Origin: an uncultured Pseudomonadota bacterium
Lineage (GTDB): Bacteria > Myxococcota_A > UBA796 > GCA-2862545
Length of the DNA stretch: 64,000 bases
Direction: 5' to 3'
NCBI GenBank assembly: GCA_913061235.1
Contig: CAJXTB010000003.1
Location: 62,001-126,000, forward strand
A model generated the notes under the pieces. It was given only the letters and a program-made list of their open reading frames with translations. It had not been told where the DNA came from and did not search any database. The position numbers were made by a program, and so were the translations under genes. Shown one piece after another: positions 25,945 through 33,812 of this stretch (its first letter is position 1; each line of letters begins with the position of its first letter).

Positions 25945-26634
25945 CTCCGCGGTCTTGCGACCACCGAACAAGATGCCGAAGGACACTTGGTAAAGCATGC
26001 CGTTCGCGAATCCAGAGACGATCTGCGAGCCCTCACCCGACGCTCCAGCGCCACCAATGACAGGGACGACGAACGCGAACTCGGGCATCAGCCGAACGCT
26101 CGGCGCGACCTTCGCCGAGAAGCCAACGCTACTACCGATAGAGCCGATGAACACAGCCCCCGTCTCACCACCGCCACCGCCACCCGCGACGATGGCGTGC
26201 AGCTTGGGCGCAACGACAAACTGATGTTCACCGACGGGAATTCCGACAATCAGAGGCACCTGGAAGTTGAACACCCCGGCACCGGAACCTCCGAGCGCCA
26301 AGAAGAACCCACCACCACTTGGTGCAATCGACACAATGGTGCCGTCCGGCTTGCTCGGGTCGGTCAACATGAACTTCGTGGTCAGCTCAATACCCGACGT
26401 TCCAAAGCGGCCGCCAATGTCGACTCTGTCGTTGACGCCGTAGCGGCCAGAGACGTTGAAATACCCAAAGCCACCGCCTCCAGCGTCACCGGCGAAACCA
26501 AGGAATGCTGGCTCAATGGCGCCTTGAAACTGACCAGCACCGTTGGTCTCGGCGGTCTGAAGCGTACCGAGAGTGGCGCAACCCGACAGGGCAACAGCGA
26601 GGACTGAGACAGCGAGGCGGGACAGGCGATTCAA
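25921..26634 (-). CDS. Gly-rich putative outer-membrane lipoprotein
   Basis: 237 residues. TTG 26634 is preceded by GGAGGT four bases upstream and gives a clean lipoprotein signal with lipobox ALSGC at Cys19. The mature part is beta-rich and full of Gly, with GYFNVSGRYGVNDRVDIGGRFG typical of outer-membrane beta-barrels that report as DUF-type porin-like proteins. Its function is unknown. It is transcribed towards the RND gene with a 24-bp convergent overlap and diverges from motA across a 119-bp gap, so it may share regulation with the flagellar operon only by position. Confidence 0.65.
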   Translation of the reverse strand: MNRLSRLAVSVLAVALSGCATLGTLQTAETNGAGQFQGAIEPAFLGFAGDAGGGGFGYFNVSGRYGVNDRVDIGGRFGTSGIELTTKFMLTDPSKPDGTIVSIAPSGGGFFLALGGSGAGVFNFQVPLIVGIPVGEHQFVVAPKLHAIVAGGGGGGETGAVFIGSIGSSVGFSAKVAPSVRLMPEFAFVVPVIGGAGASGEGSQIVSGFANGMLYQVSFGILFGGRKTAELDQRSWE

Positions 26635-26700
26635 AACGACCTCCAGAAGGGCCGCCACGCTAACACCCCGTCTCGCAGGCTGTGTCACGCTGGCAAATCG

Positions 26701-26726
26701 CACTGTCTACATTTCCGCCAACAGTG
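26701..26726. promoter_or_regulatory. Inverted repeat in the gap before motA
   Basis: CACTGT at 26701 and ACAGTG at 26721 form a 6-bp inverted repeat with starts 20 bp apart (two helical turns), in the 119-bp divergent gap between the Gly-rich lipoprotein gene and motA. I see no sigma-54 (GG-N10-GC) or sigma-28 promoter here, so the operon promoter is unresolved. The repeat is a candidate operator only. Confidence 0.25.
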
Positions 26727-26753
26727 TGAGCACGATGGTCCGATGAGCGTGCC

Positions 26754-27518
26754 ATGGATCTTGCGACCATCATTGGCTTCATTGCTACCTGCCTCCTTCT
26801 GGTGGCGGCCATCCTCATTGGTGGCCCCCTCAGCGCCTTCCTCGACTACGCCAGTGTGGCCGTCGTTATCGGTGGAACCATGGGGGCGGTCTACATTGGT
26901 TTCCCCGGGTACCAAGTCAAGAATGCCCTAGGCGCAGGCAAGTTCGCTCTCAAGCCAAACGCCTACCCTCCGGCTGAGACCGTCAAGCTCCTTCAAGACC
27001 TCTCGGCCAAGGCCCGCAGTGAAGGATTGCTCTCGTTGGAAGCGGCAGCGGAAGAGGCCAGCGACCCATTCCTCAAGCGCGGCCTCCAGCTCATGGCAGA
27101 TGGCCAAGATCAAGACACCGTTGAGTCCGTCATGTACGGCGAGATGGACAAGATCAGCGAACGCCACAAGAGCAATGTGGACGTCTGGGACGGCATTGGC
27201 TCGTACGCACCGGCAATGGGCATGATCGGAACCCTGATTGGACTGGTGCAGATGCTCCAGAACATGAGTGACCCGGCAGCCATTGGCCCGGCCATGGCTG
27301 TGGCACTGTTGACCACATTCTACGGCTCCCTCATTGCCAACATGATCGGTATTCCTGTCGCCAACAAGCTCAAGCTGCGCAACAAAGAAGAGGTTGCGCA
27401 CATGGAACTCATTGTCACCGGCATGAGCTCCATCTTGGCCGGCGAGAACCCACGCTTCCTAGTTGAGCGCCTCAACTCCACACTCGCACCGGGCGACCGT
27501 CTCAGTGAGGCTGCCTAG
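26754..27518 (+). CDS. motA: Flagellar motor stator protein MotA
   Basis: 254 residues, four membrane helices, inner-membrane proton or sodium channel subunit that turns the rotor. N-terminal LATIIGFIATCLLLVAAILI, the cytoplasmic loop with charged residues that contact FliG (about 60-145), then GSYAPAMGMIGTLIGLVQML and the last helix VALLTTFYGSLIANMIGIPVANKL. It heads a plus-strand run of ten motility genes. Its stop overlaps the GTG start of motB by one base. A GTG/ATG in a short upstream frame (26743) is less likely. Confidence 0.94.
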   Translation: MDLATIIGFIATCLLLVAAILIGGPLSAFLDYASVAVVIGGTMGAVYIGFPGYQVKNALGAGKFALKPNAYPPAETVKLLQDLSAKARSEGLLSLEAAAEEASDPFLKRGLQLMADGQDQDTVESVMYGEMDKISERHKSNVDVWDGIGSYAPAMGMIGTLIGLVQMLQNMSDPAAIGPAMAVALLTTFYGSLIANMIGIPVANKLKLRNKEEVAHMELIVTGMSSILAGENPRFLVERLNSTLAPGDRLSEAA

Positions 27519-28255
27519 TGGGAAAGCGGGAGAAGAAGCCCGACGAGCCACCCGCAGGTCTGCCTGGCTGGTTGGCGACCTACTCCGACATGGTGACCTT
27601 GTTGCTCACCTTCTTCGTCATGCTCATGGCCATGGCCAGCTTCGATGACCCAGCCAAGGTCAGCGCCGTCGTGGAGTCCATCCAGATGGCGTTCGGCGTC
27701 AACGGATTCGACGAGGCCCTACTCGGCAGCATGGATGCCGAGGCATTGTCCGAGGCCATTCGTCGCGAAGTCTCCGTACAACCTGTCTATGCAAAAGTAC
27801 GCCAGGCAATGAGCGCGCACGTCAGCGACGAGCTGGTGAGCATCTCCCAACAGGAAAACGAAGTCCGCTTACGTCTAGATGACCGCGTCTTCTTTCGACC
27901 TGGCAGCACGACCTTGCACCCATCGGCCTTCGCGATTGTGTCGGACCTCGCCAAGATTGTGGCCGAGTTCGAGTCCGAGCTTGTCGTTGAGGGCCACTCG
28001 GACGCCTCTGGAAACGAACAGCAGAACTGGGAGCTCTCAGCGCTACGGGCCGTCGCCGTCGTCCAGGCCATGCGCATTCGCGGCCCGGTCCCCGGAGAAC
28101 GCCTGACCGCCGCATCCTTCGGTTCCCACCGACCTTCTTCGCTCTTCAGCGAAGACGAAGCGTGGAATCGACGTATTGAATTTGTGATTCGAACCGATGA
28201 CGTCGGTGCGGCTGGCGCCAGTCGCTCACTGATGGAGGTGCAAGATGGACGATGA
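27518..28255 (+). CDS. motB: Flagellar motor stator protein MotB
   Basis: 245 residues from GTG. A short basic N-terminus is followed by one membrane helix with the ion-binding Asp24 in TYSDMVTLLLTFFVMLMAMA, then a linker and a C-terminal OmpA-type peptidoglycan-binding domain (about 125-240) with VVEGHSDASGNEQQNWELS and RRIEFVI. It anchors the stator to the cell wall. The single Asp in the helix is as expected. The fliL start overlaps its 3' end by 11 bp. Confidence 0.94.
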   Translation: MGKREKKPDEPPAGLPGWLATYSDMVTLLLTFFVMLMAMASFDDPAKVSAVVESIQMAFGVNGFDEALLGSMDAEALSEAIRREVSVQPVYAKVRQAMSAHVSDELVSISQQENEVRLRLDDRVFFRPGSTTLHPSAFAIVSDLAKIVAEFESELVVEGHSDASGNEQQNWELSALRAVAVVQAMRIRGPVPGERLTAASFGSHRPSSLFSEDEAWNRRIEFVIRTDDVGAAGASRSLMEVQDGR

Positions 28256-28748
28256 AGAAGTCGACGAGTACACCCCAAAAGCCTCGAAACTCCCTATGAT
28301 AATCGCTGCCGTCGTTGCCCTACTTGTCGGCGCAGGTGGCGGCTTCGGTGCCTCAATGATGATGGGCGGTGACGCGGAAGCGGCGGATGTGGATGCGGAC
28401 TCGGACACCGGCGACGAGGAAATGGAAGAAGACGACACGGGAGACCCCGAAAACGCCATCACCAGCCTCGGAAAGTTCACCATCAACCTGCGCGGTGCGT
28501 CCGGCGGGCGCATTCTGCACTTCCAGGTCGATGTGGAGACCAAATTCCAGCACACCGAAGATGTGGAACGCGACATGGCCATCCTTCGCGATGGCGTCAT
28601 CTTGCTCGCCTCTGACTACACCTACGCCGATGTCGACGGTCTCGACGGCAAGCTGCGACTTCGCGACGAGCTGCTCGCTCGTCTCAATACCCTTACCGAA
28701 CGACCGCGCATCCGCCGGGTGTTCTTCACCGAATTCGTGGTGCAATAG
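28245..28748 (+). CDS. fliL: Flagellar basal body-associated protein FliL
   Basis: 167 residues, single-pass inner-membrane protein that rings the stator. An acidic cytoplasmic tail is followed by the helix LPMIIAAVVALLVGAGGGFGA at about 17-37 and a very acidic periplasmic linker (35 residues, mostly Asp and Glu), then the FliL domain with LGKFTINLRG, LHFQVDVETK and a C-terminal RIRRVFFTEFVVQ. It overlaps motB and abuts fliM (GTG overlaps the last base). The acidic linker is longer than in enteric FliL. Confidence 0.92.
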   Translation: MDDEEVDEYTPKASKLPMIIAAVVALLVGAGGGFGASMMMGGDAEAADVDADSDTGDEEMEEDDTGDPENAITSLGKFTINLRGASGGRILHFQVDVETKFQHTEDVERDMAILRDGVILLASDYTYADVDGLDGKLRLRDELLARLNTLTERPRIRRVFFTEFVVQ

Positions 28749-29611
28749 TGGCTAGTCAAGACGTCTTTCCCCTCGCCCGCTCCGAAGGCCCGCCGATTGA
28801 GTTGGTCCGTGAGCTGTTCCGAACCGCTACCCGCAACCTGCATGTCCGACTGGCCGACTTGTACGACGTCGACGTTCCCGCGCGTACCGCTGCCGTCAGC
28901 TATTCGCACCTTGGAGACGTCATCAATCGCGTTGGCCGCGACCAAGGTTCGGTCTACGTCAGCTTCCTTCTCGCACCGAGCAATCTGCCAGGCCTACTGT
29001 CTGTCGACGGTGAGCTTCTCTTCCGACTCGCCGGTCTGCTTCTCGGCGAAGACCCCAACGGCGAACTGCCCCTGTACCGTTCACGCGCCCCCTCACGAGT
29101 GGACATGCAGATTGCTCGACGCCTTGCGCTCGACGTCCTGCGCTGCATCGAACAGTCGGCCATGCCTGGCGTTGACCCGCACTTCGGGGTTCAGACAGTC
29201 GGCACCGCGTCACGCCCCCCCACGACCATGCCGAAGAGTGCGGGTGTTGTAGAAGTCAGCTTGGACTTTGGCCCCCCCGACAAGCCGTACGGACTGATGA
29301 CCCTGATGCTGCCGGCGCGTATGAGCGGCATCTTGTGGCCGTCGCAGATCATTGTTCCCGAGCCCGATGTCTCACATGCGACCTCGATCAACCGTGTGCT
29401 TCCCCTTCCCGTCGAGATCACCGCCGAGCTGGGACGCATCCAGATCTCACTCGCCAAGCTGCGGTCCCTGGAAGAGGGCTCGGTCATCGACCTGGGTCAG
29501 CAAGGCGACGTGATTCTACGCGTGGGCGACCGGGCCATGTTCTCCAGCGAAGCCGGAGAGCGCGGCGCTGCCCGGTGCGTCAGAGTCATCGATAGACTCG
29601 TTGACCTATAA
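28748..29611 (+). CDS. fliM: Flagellar motor switch protein FliM
   Basis: 287 residues from GTG. The middle domain (about 35-225) contacts FliG and contains the expected pattern with LFRLAGLLLGED and ARRLALDVL; the C-terminal SpoA domain reads LPVEITAELGRIQISLAKLRSLEEGSVIDL. It lacks the N-terminal LSQxEIDxLL peptide that binds phospho-CheY in chemotactic bacteria, and is about 40 residues shorter than E. coli FliM. This suggests switching not controlled by CheY through that peptide. No che gene lies in the window. Confidence 0.9.
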   Translation: MASQDVFPLARSEGPPIELVRELFRTATRNLHVRLADLYDVDVPARTAAVSYSHLGDVINRVGRDQGSVYVSFLLAPSNLPGLLSVDGELLFRLAGLLLGEDPNGELPLYRSRAPSRVDMQIARRLALDVLRCIEQSAMPGVDPHFGVQTVGTASRPPTTMPKSAGVVEVSLDFGPPDKPYGLMTLMLPARMSGILWPSQIIVPEPDVSHATSINRVLPLPVEITAELGRIQISLAKLRSLEEGSVIDLGQQGDVILRVGDRAMFSSEAGERGAARCVRVIDRLVDL

Positions 29612-29674
29612 TCATGCTTAAGACTCAGACCGACTGACCGATGGTCTTGCAAGCGGGAACGCTTGGGAGTCCAC

Positions 29675-29956
29675 ATGAGTGACGACAACAGTCTGGTCGA
29701 GCTTTCGTTTCTTGAGAACATCACTATCGAGCTCATCATTGAGCTTGGTCGAACCCAAATGACGGTTCGCGAACTCGCGACACTCGAAAAGGACGATGTG
29801 ATTGAGCTCAACCGCTTGGTCAACCAGCCCTTGCTGATTCGTACGGGCGACCAAGTCGTCGCCAAAGGCGAGGTCTTCTTGGAAGGTGAGCGCGTTTGTC
29901 TGCGTGTTGCCCAAGTGCTCAGCCCCTCCTCCAATGCACTCGCAGAGATTGCATAA
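29675..29956 (+). CDS. fliN: Flagellar motor switch protein FliN
   Basis: 93 residues, essentially one SpoA domain: ENITIELIIELGRTQMTVRE, DDVIELNRLVNQPLLIRTGD, then GEVFLEGERVCLRVAQVL. It forms the lower C ring with FliM. ATG 29675 has GGGAGT upstream; the longer TTG frame at 29663 would place that Shine-Dalgarno inside the coding region. A 63-bp gap separates it from fliM, the largest in the operon apart from the fliQ-fliR element. Its stop TAA shares one base with fliO. Confidence 0.92.
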   Translation: MSDDNSLVELSFLENITIELIIELGRTQMTVRELATLEKDDVIELNRLVNQPLLIRTGDQVVAKGEVFLEGERVCLRVAQVLSPSSNALAEIA

Positions 29957-30672
29957 TGTGGTGGCTCCTCTTCATGGTGATGGCCAGTGCCCAGGACGGG
30001 ACGCTCGAACAGCGTCTTCTCGGTCCACAAGCACCGATCGTTGGCCCGTCTGCACCTCTGGTCGGTCCCGCACCGCCAGTTGTTCAGGCAGTACTTCCCA
30101 ACACTCCCGCTGAGGCGCCAGCCCCGACCCAAGTCTCTCCCCTGTCATTCATGGACACCCTCGAGACCGACGGCACCATGAGCGCCACATCCGACGCACC
30201 CGGACTTCCGTGGTGGGTACCCCTCGTGGCGCTCGCTGGAGCCGGAGCGTTCTACTGGACCCGACGCAAGACAGCCGTCGAAGAAGGTGAGCTGGCCCCC
30301 GCGATTCGCGTCATCTCCCGCGCCCCCCTCGGGGGTTCCGCCGGCATCAGCATTGTTGAGGTTCTCGATGGCGACCGTTGTCGCCGCTTGGTCATCGGCA
30401 CTGGCGACAAGCAGCCGGTCCTGCTCACTGAGCTCGCTCCAAGCGCCCGCCTAGAGCCGGTTCGAGACGACCGTCCGGTCAGCGGACGAGCCAGCGTTCT
30501 CGCTCGTGCACTGTCGCGGCCCAAGGCAGCGTCGTCTGCCAAGTCTGCGCCACGCACTCCGCGTCCCGCCAATGACTGGATGGCAGCAGACCCCAGCTCA
30601 GAGATTGGCCCCCGCAAAGCCGCAGCCCGCGTGCTCATCCACCAAGAGATGAACCGCAGGAGCAACGCCTGA
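29956..30672 (+). CDS. fliO: Flagellar export apparatus assembly protein FliO
   Basis: 238 residues. A cleavable signal-like start MWWLLFMVMASAQDG, a Pro-rich periplasmic stretch, one membrane helix WWVPLVALAGAGAFYW at about 75-92, and a cytoplasmic domain with IRVISRAPLGG and ISIVEVLDGDRCRRLVIGTGD, the conserved FliO core. A low-complexity Ser/Ala/Arg tail follows. FliO is a chaperone for FliP assembly, and fliP follows with a one-base overlap. ATG 29956 overlaps the fliN stop. Confidence 0.85.
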   Translation: MWWLLFMVMASAQDGTLEQRLLGPQAPIVGPSAPLVGPAPPVVQAVLPNTPAEAPAPTQVSPLSFMDTLETDGTMSATSDAPGLPWWVPLVALAGAGAFYWTRRKTAVEEGELAPAIRVISRAPLGGSAGISIVEVLDGDRCRRLVIGTGDKQPVLLTELAPSARLEPVRDDRPVSGRASVLARALSRPKAASSAKSAPRTPRPANDWMAADPSSEIGPRKAAARVLIHQEMNRRSNA

Positions 30673-31436
30673 TGTCTCCCGTACTGCGACGCTTTCTGCT
30701 CAGCGCACTGTTGCTGGTTCCCGCGGTCGCCTTCGGGCAAGACGTCGAGCCTGAACTGCTGAGCGTAGCCGACGGTATCGAGACCGCGATGTCCGCCGCA
30801 GAAGGCGGCGAAGGCACAAGCCCGCTTCAGCTCATCATTGCGCTGACCACGCTGAGCTTCATTCCGGCCGCCCTCCTGGCAATGACACCGTTCACGCGGT
30901 TCATCATCGTCTTTGCCCTGCTGCGCCAAGCCCTTGGCTTGCAGCAATCGCCGCCCAACCAAGTGTTGGTCGGACTGGCCTTGATGCTCACTCTGTTGGT
31001 GATGCGTCCAACACTGTCAGCGGTTCAGGCAGACGCTGTCGACCCGTATATGGCGGGTGAAATCACTACGATTGAAGCCTACGATGCCGGCATTGAACCC
31101 ATGCGAATGTTCATGCTGCACAACGTCGACCGGTCCGACCTCGAAGCCTCCATGCGCATTGCCCGCATCAGCCGTCCGCAGACCCTGGACGATGTGCCTA
31201 CGAGCGCCATCGTCACCGCGTTCATGCTTGGAGAACTGCGCCGCGCCTTCATCATTGGCATCAAGGTGTACATCCCCTTCTTGGTCGTGGACATCGTTGT
31301 CGCCTCCGTCCTCTTGGGCATGGGCATGATGATGCTGCCCCCGGTGGTCATCTCTCTGCCCTTCAAGCTGCTGCTCTTTGTGCTCATTGATGGATGGAAT
31401 CTACTGGTCTTTGGCCTAGTGTCGGGGTTCGCATGA
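30672..31436 (+). CDS. fliP: Flagellar type III export gate protein FliP
   Basis: 254 residues. Signal peptide LLLVPAVAFG, then LALTTLSFIPAALLAMTPFTRF-type first helices (here SFIPAALLAMTPFTRFIIVF), RQALGLQQSPPNQVLVGLAL, and the C-terminal VYIPFLVVDIVVASVLLGMG and GWNLLVFGLV. FliP builds the pentameric core of the export gate with FliQ and FliR. It overlaps fliO by one base and fliQ by ATGA. Confidence 0.95.
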   Translation: MSPVLRRFLLSALLLVPAVAFGQDVEPELLSVADGIETAMSAAEGGEGTSPLQLIIALTTLSFIPAALLAMTPFTRFIIVFALLRQALGLQQSPPNQVLVGLALMLTLLVMRPTLSAVQADAVDPYMAGEITTIEAYDAGIEPMRMFMLHNVDRSDLEASMRIARISRPQTLDDVPTSAIVTAFMLGELRRAFIIGIKVYIPFLVVDIVVASVLLGMGMMMLPPVVISLPFKLLLFVLIDGWNLLVFGLVSGFA

Positions 31437-31693
31437 CCGAAGAAAGTGCCCTATTCCTTGGGCAACACGCCCTTCTCACCGCAATGGCCGTTGCCGGCCC
31501 CATGCTCATGGCAGCCTTGGTTGTGGGCTCGGTCGTCTCCATTCTTCAGGCAGTGACCCAGGTGCAAGAAGTCACCTTGGTCTTCGTGCCCAAGATGCTG
31601 GTCGTGTTCCTGGTCATGGCCTTGGCGGGAGCCTGGATGCTCGACATGATCACAGCATTCGGGACCGAGATGTTCCTGTCGATTGCCCAGTAA
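31433..31693 (+). CDS. fliQ: Flagellar type III export gate protein FliQ
   Basis: 86 residues with two membrane helices: ALLTAMAVAGPMLMAALVVG and FVPKMLVVFLVMALAGAWML, separated by SILQAVTQVQEVTLVFVPK, the conserved FliQ loop. ATG 31433 overlaps the fliP stop as ATGA. The next gene fliR does not follow directly; a 283-bp repeat-bearing element intervenes. Confidence 0.94.
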   Translation: MTEESALFLGQHALLTAMAVAGPMLMAALVVGSVVSILQAVTQVQEVTLVFVPKMLVVFLVMALAGAWMLDMITAFGTEMFLSIAQ

Positions 31694-31739
31694 TCGTGGC
31701 GTCCATCCTTCGCGATGCGGGGCGCGTGGGCGTTGTGGA

Positions 31740-31767
31740 GGTCAGAGGTCAGAGGTCAGAGGTCAGA
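31740..31767. repeat. Left heptamer array, four GGTCAGA units
   Basis: Four perfect tandem copies of GGTCAGA, in inverted orientation to the right array at 31893-31927. Together they frame a 283-bp non-coding segment (31694-31976) between fliQ and fliR. An open frame through it (GTG 31696 to 31980) is repetitive and not a gene. The two arrays could fold into a long imperfect stem in RNA or a cruciform in DNA. Confidence 0.85.
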
Positions 31768-31892
31768 ACAGACGCTGCGCGCCTGCATTCTGCAGACATC
31801 TGGCCACGTGACGAGGTTCTAAGGGCCTCGCAACTTCAAACATCTTCGAGCGGCCAACACTCTCCGCCTCGCAGGCGTCGCAAGACGCTTGC

Positions 31893-31927
31893 TCTGACGT
31901 CTGACATCTGTCTTCTGACATCCGACC
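31893..31927. repeat. Right heptamer array, five TCTGAC-type units
   Basis: Five consecutive 7-bp units, TCTGACG, TCTGACA, TCTGTCT, TCTGACA and TCCGACC: the reverse complement of the left array's GGTCAGA with drift. A further isolated TCTGACC lies at 31952-31958. The centre (31768-31892) has no repeat. The fixed 7-bp period on both sides argues for a specific element rather than chance. Confidence 0.8.
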
Positions 31928-31976
31928 CACCGAGGTCAAAGCCTAGCCAATGTCTGACCGCTAAGACGCGAACAAC

Positions 31977-32732
31977 ATGAACGAGCAAGTCTGGCTCACA
32001 CTGCTGTTGGTGTTCATCCGCATTGGCGCGTTCATTCAGCTGATGCCGGTCATCTCCGCCCGCGGTGTGCCCAAGCATGTGCCTGTCTTTCTTTCCGTCT
32101 TGCTGACCGTCCTGGTCGGGCCGCACGCGCCGCTCACCGAGGTTCCGTCCATAATGTCGCTCATCTTGGCGGCTGGCGGTGAAGTGGCTCTGGGACTGGC
32201 AGCCGGCACGATTCTGGCAACCCTGTTCTCGGCCCTGACCCTCGCCGGCGAAATCGTGGCGCAACAGACCGGCTTCGCCGCCATGCAGCTGTTCAATCCG
32301 GTCATGAAGAGCAACGAAGGCCCGCTGGGTATTCTCTCGGGCTTGCTCGCTGGCGCAGTGTTCTTGACCAGCGGCACCCACCTGAAGTTCTTGATGGTTC
32401 TGGCCCAGAGCTTCACCACCGTTCCTCCAGGAACAGCCGGCCTGTCCGACGACATGGCGCGTACCGTGATTGCCATGGGAGGAGAGGCGCTGTCACTCGG
32501 CGTTCAGCTCGCGGGGCCCGTCGTCGTACTCGTGCTGCTCATCAACATCTTCACCGGCATGCTCACCCGCTTGGCCCCCAAGATGAACGTGTTCTTCAGC
32601 GTGGGAATGTCCATCACCGGTACCGCGGGCATCTTCGTCTTCGCGAGCGCCCTGCCGTGGATGCTCATCACTCACAAAGACTTTCTCGAAGGGGGGCTGC
32701 GCACGGTCGCCCACCTATTCGGGCTGCTCTAG
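31977..32732 (+). CDS. fliR: Flagellar type III export gate protein FliR
   Basis: 251 residues, about six membrane helices. Seen: LLLVFIRIGAFIQLMPVIS at the start, GGEVALGLAAGTILATLFSAL and the conserved AGEIVAQQTGFAAMQLFNP, then GPVVVLVLLINIFTGMLTRLAPKMNVF and the C-terminal SITGTAGIFVFASAL. It completes the FliPQR gate. ATG 31977 has no clear Shine-Dalgarno, unlike its neighbours, because the upstream repeat element separates it from fliQ. It abuts flhB with no gap. Confidence 0.93.
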   Translation: MNEQVWLTLLLVFIRIGAFIQLMPVISARGVPKHVPVFLSVLLTVLVGPHAPLTEVPSIMSLILAAGGEVALGLAAGTILATLFSALTLAGEIVAQQTGFAAMQLFNPVMKSNEGPLGILSGLLAGAVFLTSGTHLKFLMVLAQSFTTVPPGTAGLSDDMARTVIAMGGEALSLGVQLAGPVVVLVLLINIFTGMLTRLAPKMNVFFSVGMSITGTAGIFVFASALPWMLITHKDFLEGGLRTVAHLFGLL

Positions 32733-33803
32733 ATGGCTGAAAACTCCGACGGCCAAGAGAAAAAACACGACCCCAGCGAGAAGAAATGGAAGGAAGCAGC
32801 CGAAAAAGGAGAGCTTCCGAGGTCTCAGGACCTCTCCGCGTCGGTCATCTTGACCGCTGGCGGCATTGCGCTTCTCATCGCAGCTCCGGGCATGCGCGAC
32901 GCCATGCATGGACTGTGGACCGACCTGTTCGCGACCACCGGACCGCCAACGCTTGACCGAAGCGAAGTCTTCACACTGTTCTATCGGGCTGGACGCGCCG
33001 TACTCGAAGCCCTTGCCCTGCCGTTCTCGGTGTTGGTCATGGCCGGACTTGTGGTCAACTTGGGGCAGACCCAAATGCAGCTCGCCCCCAAGGCACTGAC
33101 TCTGAAGTGGGCACGCCTCAACCCGCTCAGTGGCTTCAAGCAGAACTACATGAGCAGCCAACCGCTCGTCGAGCTGGGTAAGGGGCTGGCGAAGCTAGTG
33201 CTCCTAGGCGGTGTCGCCTACTTGGCCATTCGTGAGCCAGCACGACTACTCCCGCTGCTCGCCACAACGTCTGCCGCCGACCAAATCCGAGTCATTGGCG
33301 AGCTATGCCGGGCTATGTTGACCAGCTCGGTCATTGTCTTTGCGGCACTGTCCGCCGCGGACTTTAGCTACAGCTACTACAAGAAAGTCGAAGACATGCG
33401 CATGACCGACAAGGAAATGCGCGATGAGTCGAAAGAGCGCGACGGAGACCCACAGTTCAAGGCCCGTCGTCGTCAGCGCGCCCGAGAAATCGCCATGGGC
33501 AACCTGCTCGCTGCGGTTCGCGAAGCAGACGTCGTCATCACCAACCCCACCCACTACGCCGTTGCCCTCAAGTACGACCGCGCATCGGGTCACGCCCCCA
33601 TCGTGGTGGCCAAGGGCTTCGATGCCGTTGCGCTCAAGTTGAAGGAAGAAGCACGCAAGGCCGGGGTTCCACGCATCGAGAACCGCCCCCTCGCCCGTGG
33701 ATTGTATGCCAAGGTCAAGATGGGCCACCCCATCCCAGAGGAGTTCTATGGACCCGTCGCTCGCGTACTCGCCGTGGTCTACAGAAAGCGCAATCGCAGT
33801 TAG
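32733..33803 (+). CDS. flhB: Flagellar export substrate-specificity protein FlhB
   Basis: 356 residues. A charged Lys-rich N-terminus, four membrane helices to about 210, then the cytoplasmic domain with YKKVEDMRMTDKEMRDESKE and the autocleavage site Asn271-Pro-Thr-His in VVITNPTHYAVAL. Cleavage between Asn and Pro switches export from hook to filament substrates. The C-terminal PIVVAKGFDAVALKLKEEA and IPEEFYGPVARVLA are typical. Nine bases separate it from the FHA gene start. Confidence 0.95.
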   Translation: MAENSDGQEKKHDPSEKKWKEAAEKGELPRSQDLSASVILTAGGIALLIAAPGMRDAMHGLWTDLFATTGPPTLDRSEVFTLFYRAGRAVLEALALPFSVLVMAGLVVNLGQTQMQLAPKALTLKWARLNPLSGFKQNYMSSQPLVELGKGLAKLVLLGGVAYLAIREPARLLPLLATTSAADQIRVIGELCRAMLTSSVIVFAALSAADFSYSYYKKVEDMRMTDKEMRDESKERDGDPQFKARRRQRAREIAMGNLLAAVREADVVITNPTHYAVALKYDRASGHAPIVVAKGFDAVALKLKEEARKAGVPRIENRPLARGLYAKVKMGHPIPEEFYGPVARVLAVVYRKRNRS

Positions 33804-33812
33804 GTGGGGCTG

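Noticed and set aside
31696-31980. A 94-codon open frame between fliQ and fliR.
   Set aside because: It lies wholly inside the heptamer-repeat element, and its repetitive Arg-Ser-Glu-Val and Thr-Ser-Asp peptides are products of the DNA repeats.
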